Positions 1 to 8,302 of a DNA stretch of 34,917 nucleotides are shown here, in pieces. Both the position numbers and the translations under genes were made by a program. The first letter of the stretch is position 1, and each line of letters opens with the position of its first letter. Origin of the DNA: an uncultured Gammaproteobacteria bacterium. Its GTDB lineage: Bacteria > Pseudomonadota > Gammaproteobacteria > GCA-001735895. The stretch is from positions 1 through 34,917 of the forward strand of contig CALCSG010000474.1 of assembly GCA_937894085.1 (NCBI GenBank), given 5' to 3'. The notes under the pieces are model-generated. The model did no database searches and had not been told where the DNA came from. It was given only the letters and a program-made list of their open reading frames with translations.

Positions 1-1
1 G

Positions 2-21
2 ATTCTGGCCTTCGCCAGAAT
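2..21. repeat. Short perfect hairpin, REP-like
   Basis: Eight-base arms ATTCTGGC and GCCAGAAT enclose the loop CTTC, followed by TGACG. Hairpins of this kind, with a CTTC or similar loop and a GAATGAC tail, are common dispersed intergenic repeats in gammaproteobacteria. It lies just past the end of the leftward receiver gene, so it may also help end that transcript. The window edge cuts off its left flank, so a longer repeat cannot be judged. Confidence 0.5.
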
Positions 22-58
22 GACGCTAGTCGCTTAACTTACCGGCATTGGGGTCTGA

Positions 59-889
59 CTAATTTGTCAGTGCTTCATTCTGGCGTTTGATATTAATCAG
101 GTTGACTATGCGGTCGACCAGCGCTTCTTCTGAAATAGGTTTGGTAATAAAATCATTGGTTCCTGCACCGAATATGCCGGTAAAGTCTGTTACTTCGTCT
201 TTTCCGGGCTCAACTGTCATTAACAGTATAGGTAAGGTCAGGAAATCAAAATTCAAGTCCTTTCTAACCTTCTGTATCAGCTCAAATCCACTCATTTCCC
301 GGGTTAGTGTTAAATCACAAATTAATACATCGTAACTACCTTTATGGTCTTTCTCGAAATCCATTCTCAGTTCATTTAAGGCGGTTTCACCATCTTTAAT
401 ATGTAAATATTTAAAATTATTTTTATCCAGAATAGAAGTTGTTATGGCTGCCGAGGTAGCACTTTGGTCGACGTACAGAATTTTTGCCGATAATCCATTG
501 TCCTTACCCAGGAAGTTACAGATAAAATTAACCAGTGCCTTGTGGCCTTCTGCCTTATCAAAATAAGCGGTAATGGCTGTATTGGTATTATCTTCATCCG
601 GATCGATGATATTGGTGGTGGTATCTCCTGATACAACGAAGATTGGCGTGTCACGATTTTTTTGCTGATTACGAATCTCAGTGATCATATCGTAGCCATT
701 CATATCGGGTAGAGATAGCCCTGTTGTAATGATTTCAAAGTCATAACGTTTGGAGGCAGTGAGCGCTTCTTTAGCAGTGCCGCAGGCAATAATATCGATG
801 TCAGGAAGATTCAACAGTAATTCTTTAAAAAGAATGGTTCTGGTGGAATCAGAAGCATCAACGATAAGCAGTCGTTTTTTAAAAAGCAT
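59..889 (-). CDS. Tandem double receiver-domain protein, first receiver lacking the phospho-acceptor Asp
   Basis: A 276-residue protein made of two CheY-like receiver domains (about residues 5-128 and 135-270) with no output domain. In the second receiver, D192 in the CDLTL strand is the expected phosphorylation site and the TKP lysine motif is present. In the first receiver the equivalent position, before LSLPDMNG, is G57, so this domain probably cannot be phosphorylated in the usual way, although its lysine (YFDK) remains. The start lies 4 bases after the ftsX stop (TAG ATTT ATG), so it appears to be the third gene of an ftsE-ftsX operon. Proteins of this layout act as phosphate relays or protein-binding adaptors; the partner here is unknown. 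Confidence 0.85.
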   Translation of the reverse strand: MLFKKRLLIVDASDSTRTILFKELLLNLPDIDIIACGTAKEALTASKRYDFEIITTGLSLPDMNGYDMITEIRNQQKNRDTPIFVVSGDTTTNIIDPDEDNTNTAITAYFDKAEGHKALVNFICNFLGKDNGLSAKILYVDQSATSAAITTSILDKNNFKYLHIKDGETALNELRMDFEKDHKGSYDVLICDLTLTREMSGFELIQKVRKDLNFDFLTLPILLMTVEPGKDEVTDFTGIFGAGTNDFITKPISEEALVDRIVNLINIKRQNEALTN

Positions 890-893
890 AAAT

Positions 894-1850
894 CTATTTA
901 GGTTCTATTTCGTTTAAATGGCGGGCTACTGCCAGCCAGGATCCAGCAAGACCGAGCAAGGTGCTAAAACAAATAATGATTAAAAAGTCGGTAAAGCCAA
1001 AAGTAATTAAATGATACTGAGACTGGTATAGCATGTTTAGAGTAGAAATGGGGCCCGATAAAGCAATTAAACTTAATTCAACAATTAACCATGATAGTAA
1101 ACCGCCAAATAAGCCATACCAGACACCACTGTATAAAAAAGGACGACGAATAAACGAGTTGGTCGCCCCGATTAATTTTGTAACGATAATTTCCTGGTAT
1201 CTATTCTGAATATCGAGCCGTATGGTGTTGCCTATAATCAATAATACGGCGAAGCTGAATAACAGGCTAATAATAATGACCGTCCGTTTTGCTATTTCTA
1301 TGATGGTAAATAACCTTTCCAGCCATTCAGTATCGAGTTTTGCTATGTCTACCTGAGGAAGTGCCTGTAGTTTTGAGAGCAGAGTTTTTATGGTCAGGGT
1401 ATCGGTTTCAGGTGTTGGTAGCACTATCACAGCATGTGGTAACGGGTTGCTTTCCAGGTGATCAAGGCTTTTTCCAAAACCGGAGTTTTGTTTAAAATCT
1501 TCCAGTGCCTGAGTATTCGATATAAATACGGTTTCAGCTATGTCCTCGCGGTCCTTAAGCTGGTTATTAAACTGCTGTGCCTGTGCAGTACTTAGGTCCA
1601 TTTTTAAATATAGAGTAATTTGAGTGCTGGCTCTTAAATCACCTGAAATACTTTGTATGTTTTTTAATAATAAATAAAAGCCACCCGGTAAAGTCAGCGT
1701 GATGCCAATTACAGCAACGGTCATCAGTGTCGAAGAAGGGCTGCGATAGACTTTTCCAAGGCTGAAAATCAGGGACTGAAAATGATGTAGTAACCAGGCA
1801 GAGATCTGGTGCAGGAAATTAGGACGATGCTGGTGTTTATTGTCACTCAT
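894..1850 (-). CDS. ftsX: Cell division protein FtsX
   Basis: Inner-membrane subunit of the FtsEX complex, which couples ATP hydrolysis to activation of septal cell-wall hydrolases. About 318 residues. A cytoplasmic N-terminus is followed by a first membrane helix near residues 41-62, a large periplasmic loop, then three C-terminal helices (about 187-210, 238-262 and 283-305), the standard four-helix FtsX layout. I chose the ATG at 1850 (MSDNKHQ) because GGAG sits about 9 bases upstream. A longer reading from a TTG at 1871 has no support. It overlaps the end of ftsE by 8 bases, so the two are translationally coupled. Confidence 0.95.
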   Translation of the reverse strand: MSDNKHQHRPNFLHQISAWLLHHFQSLIFSLGKVYRSPSSTLMTVAVIGITLTLPGGFYLLLKNIQSISGDLRASTQITLYLKMDLSTAQAQQFNNQLKDREDIAETVFISNTQALEDFKQNSGFGKSLDHLESNPLPHAVIVLPTPETDTLTIKTLLSKLQALPQVDIAKLDTEWLERLFTIIEIAKRTVIIISLLFSFAVLLIIGNTIRLDIQNRYQEIIVTKLIGATNSFIRRPFLYSGVWYGLFGGLLSWLIVELSLIALSGPISTLNMLYQSQYHLITFGFTDFLIIICFSTLLGLAGSWLAVARHLNEIEPK

Positions 1851-2529
1851 AGGAATTTTCACTCCTTTCAAGATCGTTATGAATGATTTTCCCTCTATTC
1901 AAGGTTACTACTGGTTTTTGCAGCTCTTCTATCAGGTTAAGATCATGACTGGCCACCAGTACGCTTACGCCCACCTGATGGAAACCGACAAATATTTGCA
2001 TGATTTCGCGCGACAGCACGGGGTCAAGGTTTCCCGTAGGTTCATCGGCCAGCAGTAACATGGGTTTGTGGACAACGGCACGCGCTATACCTACCCGTTG
2101 CTGTTCACCTCCAGAGAGGGTGATGGGCATAGATTTTTCCTTATTTAATAGACCCACCTTATCCAGCGCGGCGCGAGTTCTTTTAGCTATTTCATGATGC
2201 GCGTAACCCTGGATAATTAAGGGCAGGGCGACATTGTCAAATACCGGCCGGTCAAACAGTAGTTGATGATCCTGAAAGATAATACCGATATTACGGCGAA
2301 TATAGGGTATGCGTGAACTGGCCAGTGTATTTAAATTTATTTTATTCAGTATGGCCTGACCACGAGTCGGTTTTTCTATTAGAGAGATGATTTTCAGTAA
2401 TGTACTTTTTCCGGCACCTGAGTGTCCGGTTAAAAAGGCCATTTCACCTGCCTGTAAACTCAAGGTCACATTGGATAACGCTTCATGACCGCCCGGGTAG
2501 CGTTTAGTAATATTGTGAAATTGAATCAT
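1843..2529 (-). CDS. ftsE: Cell division ATP-binding protein FtsE
   Basis: ABC-type ATPase partner of FtsX, 228 residues, the usual family length. Visible motifs in order: Walker [11 protein letters not shown]-loop in FQDHQLL, signature LSGGEQQR, Walker [13 protein letters not shown] and the H-loop histidine in ASHDL. The N-terminal [14 protein letters not shown] is typical of FtsE. It is first in a leftward operon with ftsX and a double receiver gene. The 211 bases between it and ftsY probably hold its promoter, but I saw no clear -35/-10 pair. Confidence 0.96.
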   Translation of the reverse strand: MIQFHNITKRYPGGHEALSNVTLSLQAGEMAFLTGHSGAGKSTLLKIISLIEKPTRGQAILNKINLNTLASSRIPYIRRNIGIIFQDHQLLFDRPVFDNVALPLIIQGYAHHEIAKRTRAALDKVGLLNKEKSMPITLSGGEQQRVGIARAVVHKPMLLLADEPTGNLDPVLSREIMQIFVGFHQVGVSVLVASHDLNLIEELQKPVVTLNRGKIIHNDLERSENSYE

Positions 2530-2740
2530 GACTGATGATTTGTATTTATATTTAAAATAACTGGTTATTTATTATTAGGTAATTTATCTGAATATCCAGC
2601 ACTTGCCTGTTAAAACGACACTATACAATGACAACTGGTAACAGGTTTATTCTAGCTGATTGTTTGACTTGCTGGAATGAAAGTTGGTTTATATTTTTGA
2701 CCGGGCAAAAATTTAACATGGGCTAATTGCCTTAAACCGG

Positions 2741-3730
2741 TTATTCCCGATCTAACAGAGCCTTAATAAACTCTGTAGAATCAAATACCCGTAAATCCTG
2801 CGCCGTTTCACCAACGCCAATAAATCGAATTGGGATTTTCATCTGTTGAGCAAGGCTGAATACGATGCCGCCTTTAGCCGTGCCATCCAGTTTGGTCAGG
2901 GTAATACCGGTTATCCCCAGTTTTTGATGAAAACTTTTAGCCTGGGCCAGTGCATTTTGACCGGTGCCGGAATCCAGTACCAGCATAATCTCGTGGGGTG
3001 CTTCGGGATCAATCTTGGCCATAACGCGCTTAATTTTTTCAAGCTCATTCATCAGGTTATCCTGTGTGTGCAGGCGTCCCGCTGTATCGGCGATTAATAT
3101 ATCTATATTACGAGATTTGGCAGATTGTAATGCATCGTAAATTACCGAAGCCGCATCCGCACCACTGCCCTGACTGATAACAGGTACATCCAGTCGATCA
3201 CCCCAGGTTTGCAGCTGTTCTACCGCAGCGGCGCGAAATGTATCACCTGCTGCCAGCATGACACTGAGACCCTGTTCCTTAAATTGTTGAGTCAGCTTAC
3301 CAATGGTGGTTGTTTTTCCAGCTCCATTAATACCTGTCATAAGGATAACAAACGGGTTCTTTTGCCGGTCTATCTTTAGAGGCTGGTTAGTGGAAGCCAG
3401 AATCTCCTGCATCGATGCTTCTAATGATTGAAAAACACTTTCATCATCATTCAGTTGATTTCTGGATAATGCTTCTGTCAGGCGGTCGGTTATTTTTTGT
3501 GTGGCTTCTATCCCGACGTCAGCCATCAGTAACTGGTCTTCGAGCTGTTCGAGTAATGCTTTATCAATTTTTTTCTGGCCAAGAAAAATATCGCTAATAC
3601 CCGAAGTGAAACTGGCTCGGGTTTTTGATAGTTTACTTTTCAGGCTGGAGAATATTCCTGGCTTTTTATGCGGGGTATTCTCACTTTTAGTTTTGGTTTT
3701 TTTGAAACCGAACATAGATTGCAGTGTCAT
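2741..3730 (-). CDS. ftsY: Signal recognition particle receptor FtsY
   Basis: SRP receptor GTPase that docks ribosome-SRP complexes at the inner membrane for co-translational insertion. 329 residues: a short charged, lysine-rich N-terminus (about 1-35, much shorter than the acidic A domain of E. coli FtsY) followed by the NG domain. Motifs: G1 [11 protein letters not shown]3 DTAGRL, G4 TKLDG. An alternative ATG at 3715 (MFGFKK) is equally plausible. It is divergent from the M16 peptidase genes and lies next to ftsEX, a common gammaproteobacterial arrangement. Confidence 0.96.
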   Translation of the reverse strand: MTLQSMFGFKKTKTKSENTPHKKPGIFSSLKSKLSKTRASFTSGISDIFLGQKKIDKALLEQLEDQLLMADVGIEATQKITDRLTEALSRNQLNDDESVFQSLEASMQEILASTNQPLKIDRQKNPFVILMTGINGAGKTTTIGKLTQQFKEQGLSVMLAAGDTFRAAAVEQLQTWGDRLDVPVISQGSGADAASVIYDALQSAKSRNIDILIADTAGRLHTQDNLMNELEKIKRVMAKIDPEAPHEIMLVLDSGTGQNALAQAKSFHQKLGITGITLTKLDGTAKGGIVFSLAQQMKIPIRFIGVGETAQDLRVFDSTEFIKALLDRE

Positions 3731-3751
3731 ATCGTGGGCGGAGGCGATATG
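3728..3751. promoter_or_regulatory. Inverted repeat over the ftsY start codon
   Basis: Seven-base arms CATATCG and CGATATG are separated by 10 bases in the ftsY / M16 peptidase divergent gap. The first arm contains the proposed ftsY start codon at 3730. It could be an operator for the divergent genes or an mRNA hairpin covering the start. The arms are short, so chance cannot be excluded. Confidence 0.25.
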
Positions 3752-3807
3752 CTAACAGAAACGCTGCAAGATTGAATATTAATTGTTAAAGACTGGAATC
3801 GTATTAG

Positions 3808-5133
3808 ATGAATAAAAACCTGTTTCTTTTATTAACCCTGTTTACAGCTTTACCGCTGCAGGCGAATACTGTGGAAAGCATGCTCGATAACGGTATGAAA
3901 ATTATCGTGCGGGAAGATCATCGGGCACCTGTAGTGGCTACTCAGGTGTGGTATCGAATTGGTTCGACTTACGAACATGATGGCATCACTGGTGTCTCTC
4001 ATGTACTTGAGCACATGATGTTCAAAGGCACTAAAAAGCTCAAGCCGGGAGATTTTTCAGAAATTATTGCGGCCAATGGCGGCAGCGATAATGCCTTCAC
4101 TTCGCAAGATTTTACCGGCTATCATCAGCGTATCGCCAGTGATCGACTGGAAATTTGTCTTGAGCTGGAAGCAGACAGAATGCGCAATGTCATATTTCTA
4201 CAGGAAGAGTTTAAAAAAGAAGTAGCCGTGGTTCAGGAGGAGCGCCGCTGGCGTGTAGACAACAAACCTAAATCAAAGTTGTTTGAACAATTTTATGCGA
4301 CAGCCTTTCTGAGTAGTCCTAAACGTATACCAACCATTGGCTGGATGGGTGACCTGGAAAATTTGCAGATGCAGGATGCTGCTGACTGGTATCAGAAATG
4401 GTACGCTCCAAATAATGCCACACTGGTCGTTGTCGGTGATGTGAATAGTGCTGATGTTATACAACTCGCCACTAAATATTTTGCCGATCTAAAGCCATCC
4501 GACATTCAACCTCCCAAACAAACTCCTGAAATAAAGCAAAATGGTGAGCGGCGGATTAAACTGTATGGACAAACTGCCAACCCTTACATGATTATGGGCT
4601 ATAAAACTCCGGTTTTATTAGGCAATAAAGAAAACAGAAATGATGTGTATGCACTGGATGTTCTGAGTGCCATTCTTGATGGTGGTAGCAGTGCCCGTAT
4701 TGCTAAACATATGCTGCGAGGTGATGAAATAGCGGTTGAAGCTGGTACATCTTATGATCCTTTTGATCGTCTGGCTGGATTGTTTTTATTCGCAGGTACG
4801 CCTAACAAGGGTGTGACACCTGAGCAACTGGAGGCCGCGTTCACAGCTGAAATTAAAGATTTACAGGATAATGAAGTCTCTCAACAGGAACTTGATCGGG
4901 TCAAGGCACAGGTAATTGCCAGTAAAGTATTCGAACGGGATTCTATGTTTTATACGGCGATGCAAATTGGCATGCTGGATAGCATTGGTCATGACTGGAG
5001 AATAATGGATAGCTATGTGGATGATATTCGCGCAATTACTGCACAGGACGTACGACGTGTTGCCGCGGAATATTTTGATTCCAGTCAGTTAACGGTTGCC
5101 ACTTTATGGCCAGAAAAACAGGATTCCAAATGA
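3808..5133 (+). CDS. M16 family zinc metallopeptidase, catalytic subunit
   Basis: Exported insulinase-like (M16) peptidase of 441 residues. The N-terminus MNKNLFLLLTLFTALPLQA is a Sec signal peptide with cleavage predicted after LQA. The inverted zinc motif HVLEH (HxxEH), followed by the downstream glutamates of ELEADRM, marks it as the catalytic member. The next gene is a paralogue without this motif; such pairs are common in gammaproteobacteria and are expected to form a periplasmic heterodimer. The stop overlaps the next start as ATGA. The physiological substrate is not known from sequence. Confidence 0.93.
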   Translation: MNKNLFLLLTLFTALPLQANTVESMLDNGMKIIVREDHRAPVVATQVWYRIGSTYEHDGITGVSHVLEHMMFKGTKKLKPGDFSEIIAANGGSDNAFTSQDFTGYHQRIASDRLEICLELEADRMRNVIFLQEEFKKEVAVVQEERRWRVDNKPKSKLFEQFYATAFLSSPKRIPTIGWMGDLENLQMQDAADWYQKWYAPNNATLVVVGDVNSADVIQLATKYFADLKPSDIQPPKQTPEIKQNGERRIKLYGQTANPYMIMGYKTPVLLGNKENRNDVYALDVLSAILDGGSSARIAKHMLRGDEIAVEAGTSYDPFDRLAGLFLFAGTPNKGVTPEQLEAAFTAEIKDLQDNEVSQQELDRVKAQVIASKVFERDSMFYTAMQIGMLDSIGHDWRIMDSYVDDIRAITAQDVRRVAAEYFDSSQLTVATLWPEKQDSK

Positions 5134-6443
5134 AACATTTAATTAAATGGGGGGCTCTGGTTTTATCAACCGTGGTCATGTTAGGTCTGCAGTCGGCTCA
5201 GGCTCTGGATATTAAAACCTGGACGACCTCAAATGGGGTCAAGGTATTATTCGTGGAAAGTCACGATTTACCGATGATCGATGTGCGCCTGGGATTCAAG
5301 GCAGGCAGTTCACGTGATGGACAGCAGTATGGTGTTTCCAGGCTGGTGAACGCGCTGTTAGTGGAAGGCACCGGTGAACTATCAGCCGAAGATATCGCGG
5401 AGAAATTTGAGTCTGTGGGCGCTGAATTAGGGCATAACTCGTTACGCGATATGGCATTTGTCAGCTTACGAAGCTTGTCTGATAAGGTGCTGTGGGAACA
5501 AGTGGTGGATACCTTTGCGAGAGTTTCTGCATTACCATCGTTCCCACAGGATGCCATTCAACGTGACCGTAAATCGATGTTGATCAGTTTGCAAAACCGC
5601 AAAAAAGAAATTAGTAATGTAGCTGAAGATAGTTTTTTTCATAATCTGTATAAAAATCATGTATATGAAGTAGGTCAGCATGGCACTAAACCCACTCTGG
5701 AATCGATTGTCCGTGATGATCTGCTACATTTTCATGCTAAATATTATGTCGCTAACAATGCGGTTTTAGCTTTGGTTGGTGATTTAACAGCAGAAAAAGC
5801 CAGGCTATATACAGAGCAGTTAACGCAGTATCTAAAACCAGGACAAAAGGCTGACTCCATTGCGCCTGTCACTGTGGAGAACAAAGGGCAAACCATTAAG
5901 ATACCTTTCAACACCTCGCAGACTCATATCTTGCAGGGGATTCCTGTGATGGCACGCAATGATGCAGATTATTATGCTTTATATCTGGGAAATCATATTC
6001 TGGGTGGCAGTGGTTTCAGTTCTCGTTTAATGCAGGAAATTCGCGAAAACAGAGGGTTGAGCTATAGCGTCTATAGTTACTTTTTACCGATGGAAAGTAA
6101 TGGCCCGTTTCAGATGGGATTACAGACAAAAAATCATCAGGCTGATGAAGCTGCTCAATTATTGCAACAGATGCTGGAAAATTTTATCAAAGATGGCCCT
6201 ACCAGCGAAGAAATAGAACATGCTAAAAAGAATATAACCGGCAGTTTTCCGTTAAAAATTGATAGCAATGCAAAAATAGTTGAGAACCTTTTTGTGACTG
6301 GATTCTATGATATGCCGCTGGATTACCTGGATCGCTTTAATGCAAATATTATGGCGGTGAGCAAACAGGATATCAAAGATGCTTTTGAGCGTCGGGTTAA
6401 GCCTGAACAGTTAATTCGCATCATTGTCGGTGCAGAGTCATAG
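5130..6443 (+). CDS. M16 family peptidase-like protein, non-catalytic partner
   Basis: Second M16 protein, 437 residues from the ATG at 5130, which overlaps the upstream stop as ATGA. A longer reading from 5106 is not supported because it lacks a signal-peptide start. The N-terminus MKHLIKWGALVLSTVVML is a signal peptide ending near AQA. Where the catalytic paralogue has HVLEH, this protein has SRLVNALLVEG, so the zinc ligands are lost. The C-terminal half keeps the substrate-binding arginine/tyrosine region (ENRGLSYSVYSYF). It probably supplies the second half of the peptidase chamber. Confidence 0.92.
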   Translation: MKHLIKWGALVLSTVVMLGLQSAQALDIKTWTTSNGVKVLFVESHDLPMIDVRLGFKAGSSRDGQQYGVSRLVNALLVEGTGELSAEDIAEKFESVGAELGHNSLRDMAFVSLRSLSDKVLWEQVVDTFARVSALPSFPQDAIQRDRKSMLISLQNRKKEISNVAEDSFFHNLYKNHVYEVGQHGTKPTLESIVRDDLLHFHAKYYVANNAVLALVGDLTAEKARLYTEQLTQYLKPGQKADSIAPVTVENKGQTIKIPFNTSQTHILQGIPVMARNDADYYALYLGNHILGGSGFSSRLMQEIRENRGLSYSVYSYFLPMESNGPFQMGLQTKNHQADEAAQLLQQMLENFIKDGPTSEEIEHAKKNITGSFPLKIDSNAKIVENLFVTGFYDMPLDYLDRFNANIMAVSKQDIKDAFERRVKPEQLIRIIVGAES

Positions 6444-6499
6444 CCGTTAAAAGGGTTAGAAAATCGGTTAACAGGCCGTCAAAATCACAGATACGCATA

Positions 6500-7042
6500 A
6501 TTGGCGGGCAATGGCGCGGAAGTCGACTGGATGTGCTGGATAAAAAGGGCTTACGTCCTACGCCTGACCGCATCAGGGAAACCCTGTTTAACTGGTTGAA
6601 TCTTGAAGTTGCGGGGTCTCATGTACTGGATTGTTTCGCTGGTGCAGGAGGTCTGGGCATGGAAGCGGCATCACGTGAAGCTAAACAGGTGACGCTGGTA
6701 GATAAAGATCGCGCTATCAGTAGCAACCTGTCGAGTTTATGTGATCGGTTAGGCGCTAAAAATACTCAAGTCGTTCATAGTGATGTGCTGGTGTACCTTG
6801 CAACAGTCAGTGAGTGTTATAACCTGGTGTTTATCGACCCGCCGTATGATTTTCCCGAATTACGCACTCTGGTGCTCGAAGAGTTGATTGAGCGTCAATT
6901 ACTGTGCGACGGTGCCCTAATTTACCTGGAATGGCCTTTAGAGCAGAAAATGCCGTTAAAATATGCCAACCTGTCCTGGGTTAAACAAAAAAAAGCCGGA
7001 CGAGTGAGCTATGCTATAGCGCAATGGAGCGTAAGTCGTTAG
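6500..7042 (+). CDS. rsmD: 16S rRNA (guanine-N2)-methyltransferase RsmD; start uncertain
   Basis: Methylates G966 of 16S rRNA using S-adenosylmethionine. Motifs: SAM-binding VLDCFAGAGGLG and the catalytic DPPY in LVFIDPPYDFPEL. The first usual start codon in frame is GTG at 6533, which would begin at VLDKKGLRPT. However, the conserved family N-terminus (RIIGGQWRGSRL) is clearly encoded just upstream. The open frame runs back to a TGA at 6404 with no ATG, GTG or TTG. I set the boundary at the ATT at 6500 as a minimum; the true start is probably a rare codon (ATT, ATA or CTG) or lies further upstream. It follows the M16 genes closely. Confidence 0.85.
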   Translation: MGGQWRGSRLDVLDKKGLRPTPDRIRETLFNWLNLEVAGSHVLDCFAGAGGLGMEAASREAKQVTLVDKDRAISSNLSSLCDRLGAKNTQVVHSDVLVYLATVSECYNLVFIDPPYDFPELRTLVLEELIERQLLCDGALIYLEWPLEQKMPLKYANLSWVKQKKAGRVSYAIAQWSVSR

Positions 7043-7075
7043 AATCCCACAACTTTAAATTTGCATTGAAAAATC

Positions 7076-7573
7076 TTGAGTATCAATTCTATAGCCATCT
7101 ATCCAGGAACGTTTGACCCGGTAACCTGTGGACATACCGACGTATGTAGACGTGCGTTAAATATGTTCGAACATGTGGTTATTGGAGTAGCTGATAATCC
7201 TCAGAAAAAACCTTGTTTTACACTTGAAGAGCGTATTGACATGCTCAATATCGTGTTTAAGGGAGAAAAGAATGTGTCGATTAAACCTTTTTCCGGATTA
7301 TTGATAGATTTTGCCCGTGAATGCAATTCAAAGATAATTCTTCGCGGATTACGTGCAATTTCAGATTTTGAATTTGAGGTGCAACTGGCTGGCATGAACC
7401 GCACACTGGCGCCGGAAATTGAAACGGTGTTTTTAACCGCATCTGAACAGTTTGCTTTCGTTTCTTCCAGCCTTGTGCGAGAAATTGCCAGGCTGAATGG
7501 AGATGTATCCCACTTTATCCATGCTGAAATACATACACGATTAACTGCTAAACTGGCAGCCGCTAAATTTTAA
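7076..7573 (+). CDS. coaD: Phosphopantetheine adenylyltransferase
   Basis: Penultimate step of coenzyme A synthesis: transfers AMP from ATP to 4'-phosphopantetheine. 165 residues, normal length. Nucleotidyltransferase motifs: YPGTFDPVTCGHTD (the TxGH signature) near the N-terminus, GLRAISDFEFE in the middle, and SSSLVRE, equivalent to the ISSTxVR motif. The start is a TTG at 7076, the only usual start before the conserved AIYPGTFDP; no strong ribosome binding site is seen. It is part of the rsmD-coaD-ferredoxin run common in gammaproteobacteria. Confidence 0.96.
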   Translation: MSINSIAIYPGTFDPVTCGHTDVCRRALNMFEHVVIGVADNPQKKPCFTLEERIDMLNIVFKGEKNVSIKPFSGLLIDFARECNSKIILRGLRAISDFEFEVQLAGMNRTLAPEIETVFLTASEQFAFVSSSLVREIARLNGDVSHFIHAEIHTRLTAKLAAAKF

Positions 7574-7619
7574 TATTGGCTGTTTGATTGAAAGATTTTT
7601 ATTTTACTAACAGGAGTAA

Positions 7620-7871
<252 letters not shown>

Positions 7872-7888
7872 GAACCTGGTGGGTTAAG

Positions 7889-8110
7889 GTGACTGATAAT
7901 CCTCAACCCGCTTACCCGGCACGTCAAATTAGCGGTTTTCATACCGATGAGCTGGGTGACTGGGTAGCCGATCTGGAATGCGGCCATACACGTCATGTTC
8001 GGCACCATCCGCCCTGGCAAAACCGTCCATGGGTCATATCAAAATCTACTCGCAATCAACAGTTGGGCAAACGATTAGTGTGTAAAAAATGCCTTCCACA
8101 GTTAACTTGA
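7889..8110 (+). CDS. Small DUF3565-type protein
   Basis: A 73-residue protein starting with GTG at 7889, 17 bases after the ferredoxin stop. The core GFHTDELGDWVADLECGHTRH, then HHPPWQNRPWV, then the C-terminal CKKC, matches the DUF3565 family as I remember it. The single cysteine plus histidines (ECGH) together with CKKC could bind one metal ion, perhaps zinc. No function is established. The reading frame continues upstream to 7769, but that part overlaps the ferredoxin and is not conserved-looking. Confidence 0.75.
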   Translation: MTDNPQPAYPARQISGFHTDELGDWVADLECGHTRHVRHHPPWQNRPWVISKSTRNQQLGKRLVCKKCLPQLT

Positions 8111-8302
8111 AATTTTTTGGTGATAAAAAAATTGAAGATAAACATCAACATTTAACATTATCTTTTAGACGCCCGGAAGCCATATGATAAACACGTTACT
8201 CGCCCAGCGAAAAAATATCTTGTAGAAGCAGGAAAATGGATGTTACCTGTGTCCACTCAAACGCATCAGTTGTCTTCATAAAATATTACTCAGGTTATTT
8301 TG

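Noticed and set aside
8111-8302. Possible gene remnant between the DUF3565-type gene and the patatin gene
   Set aside because: No open frame with a recognisable protein or clear RNA structure; treated as an AT-rich intergenic region likely to hold the patatin promoter.
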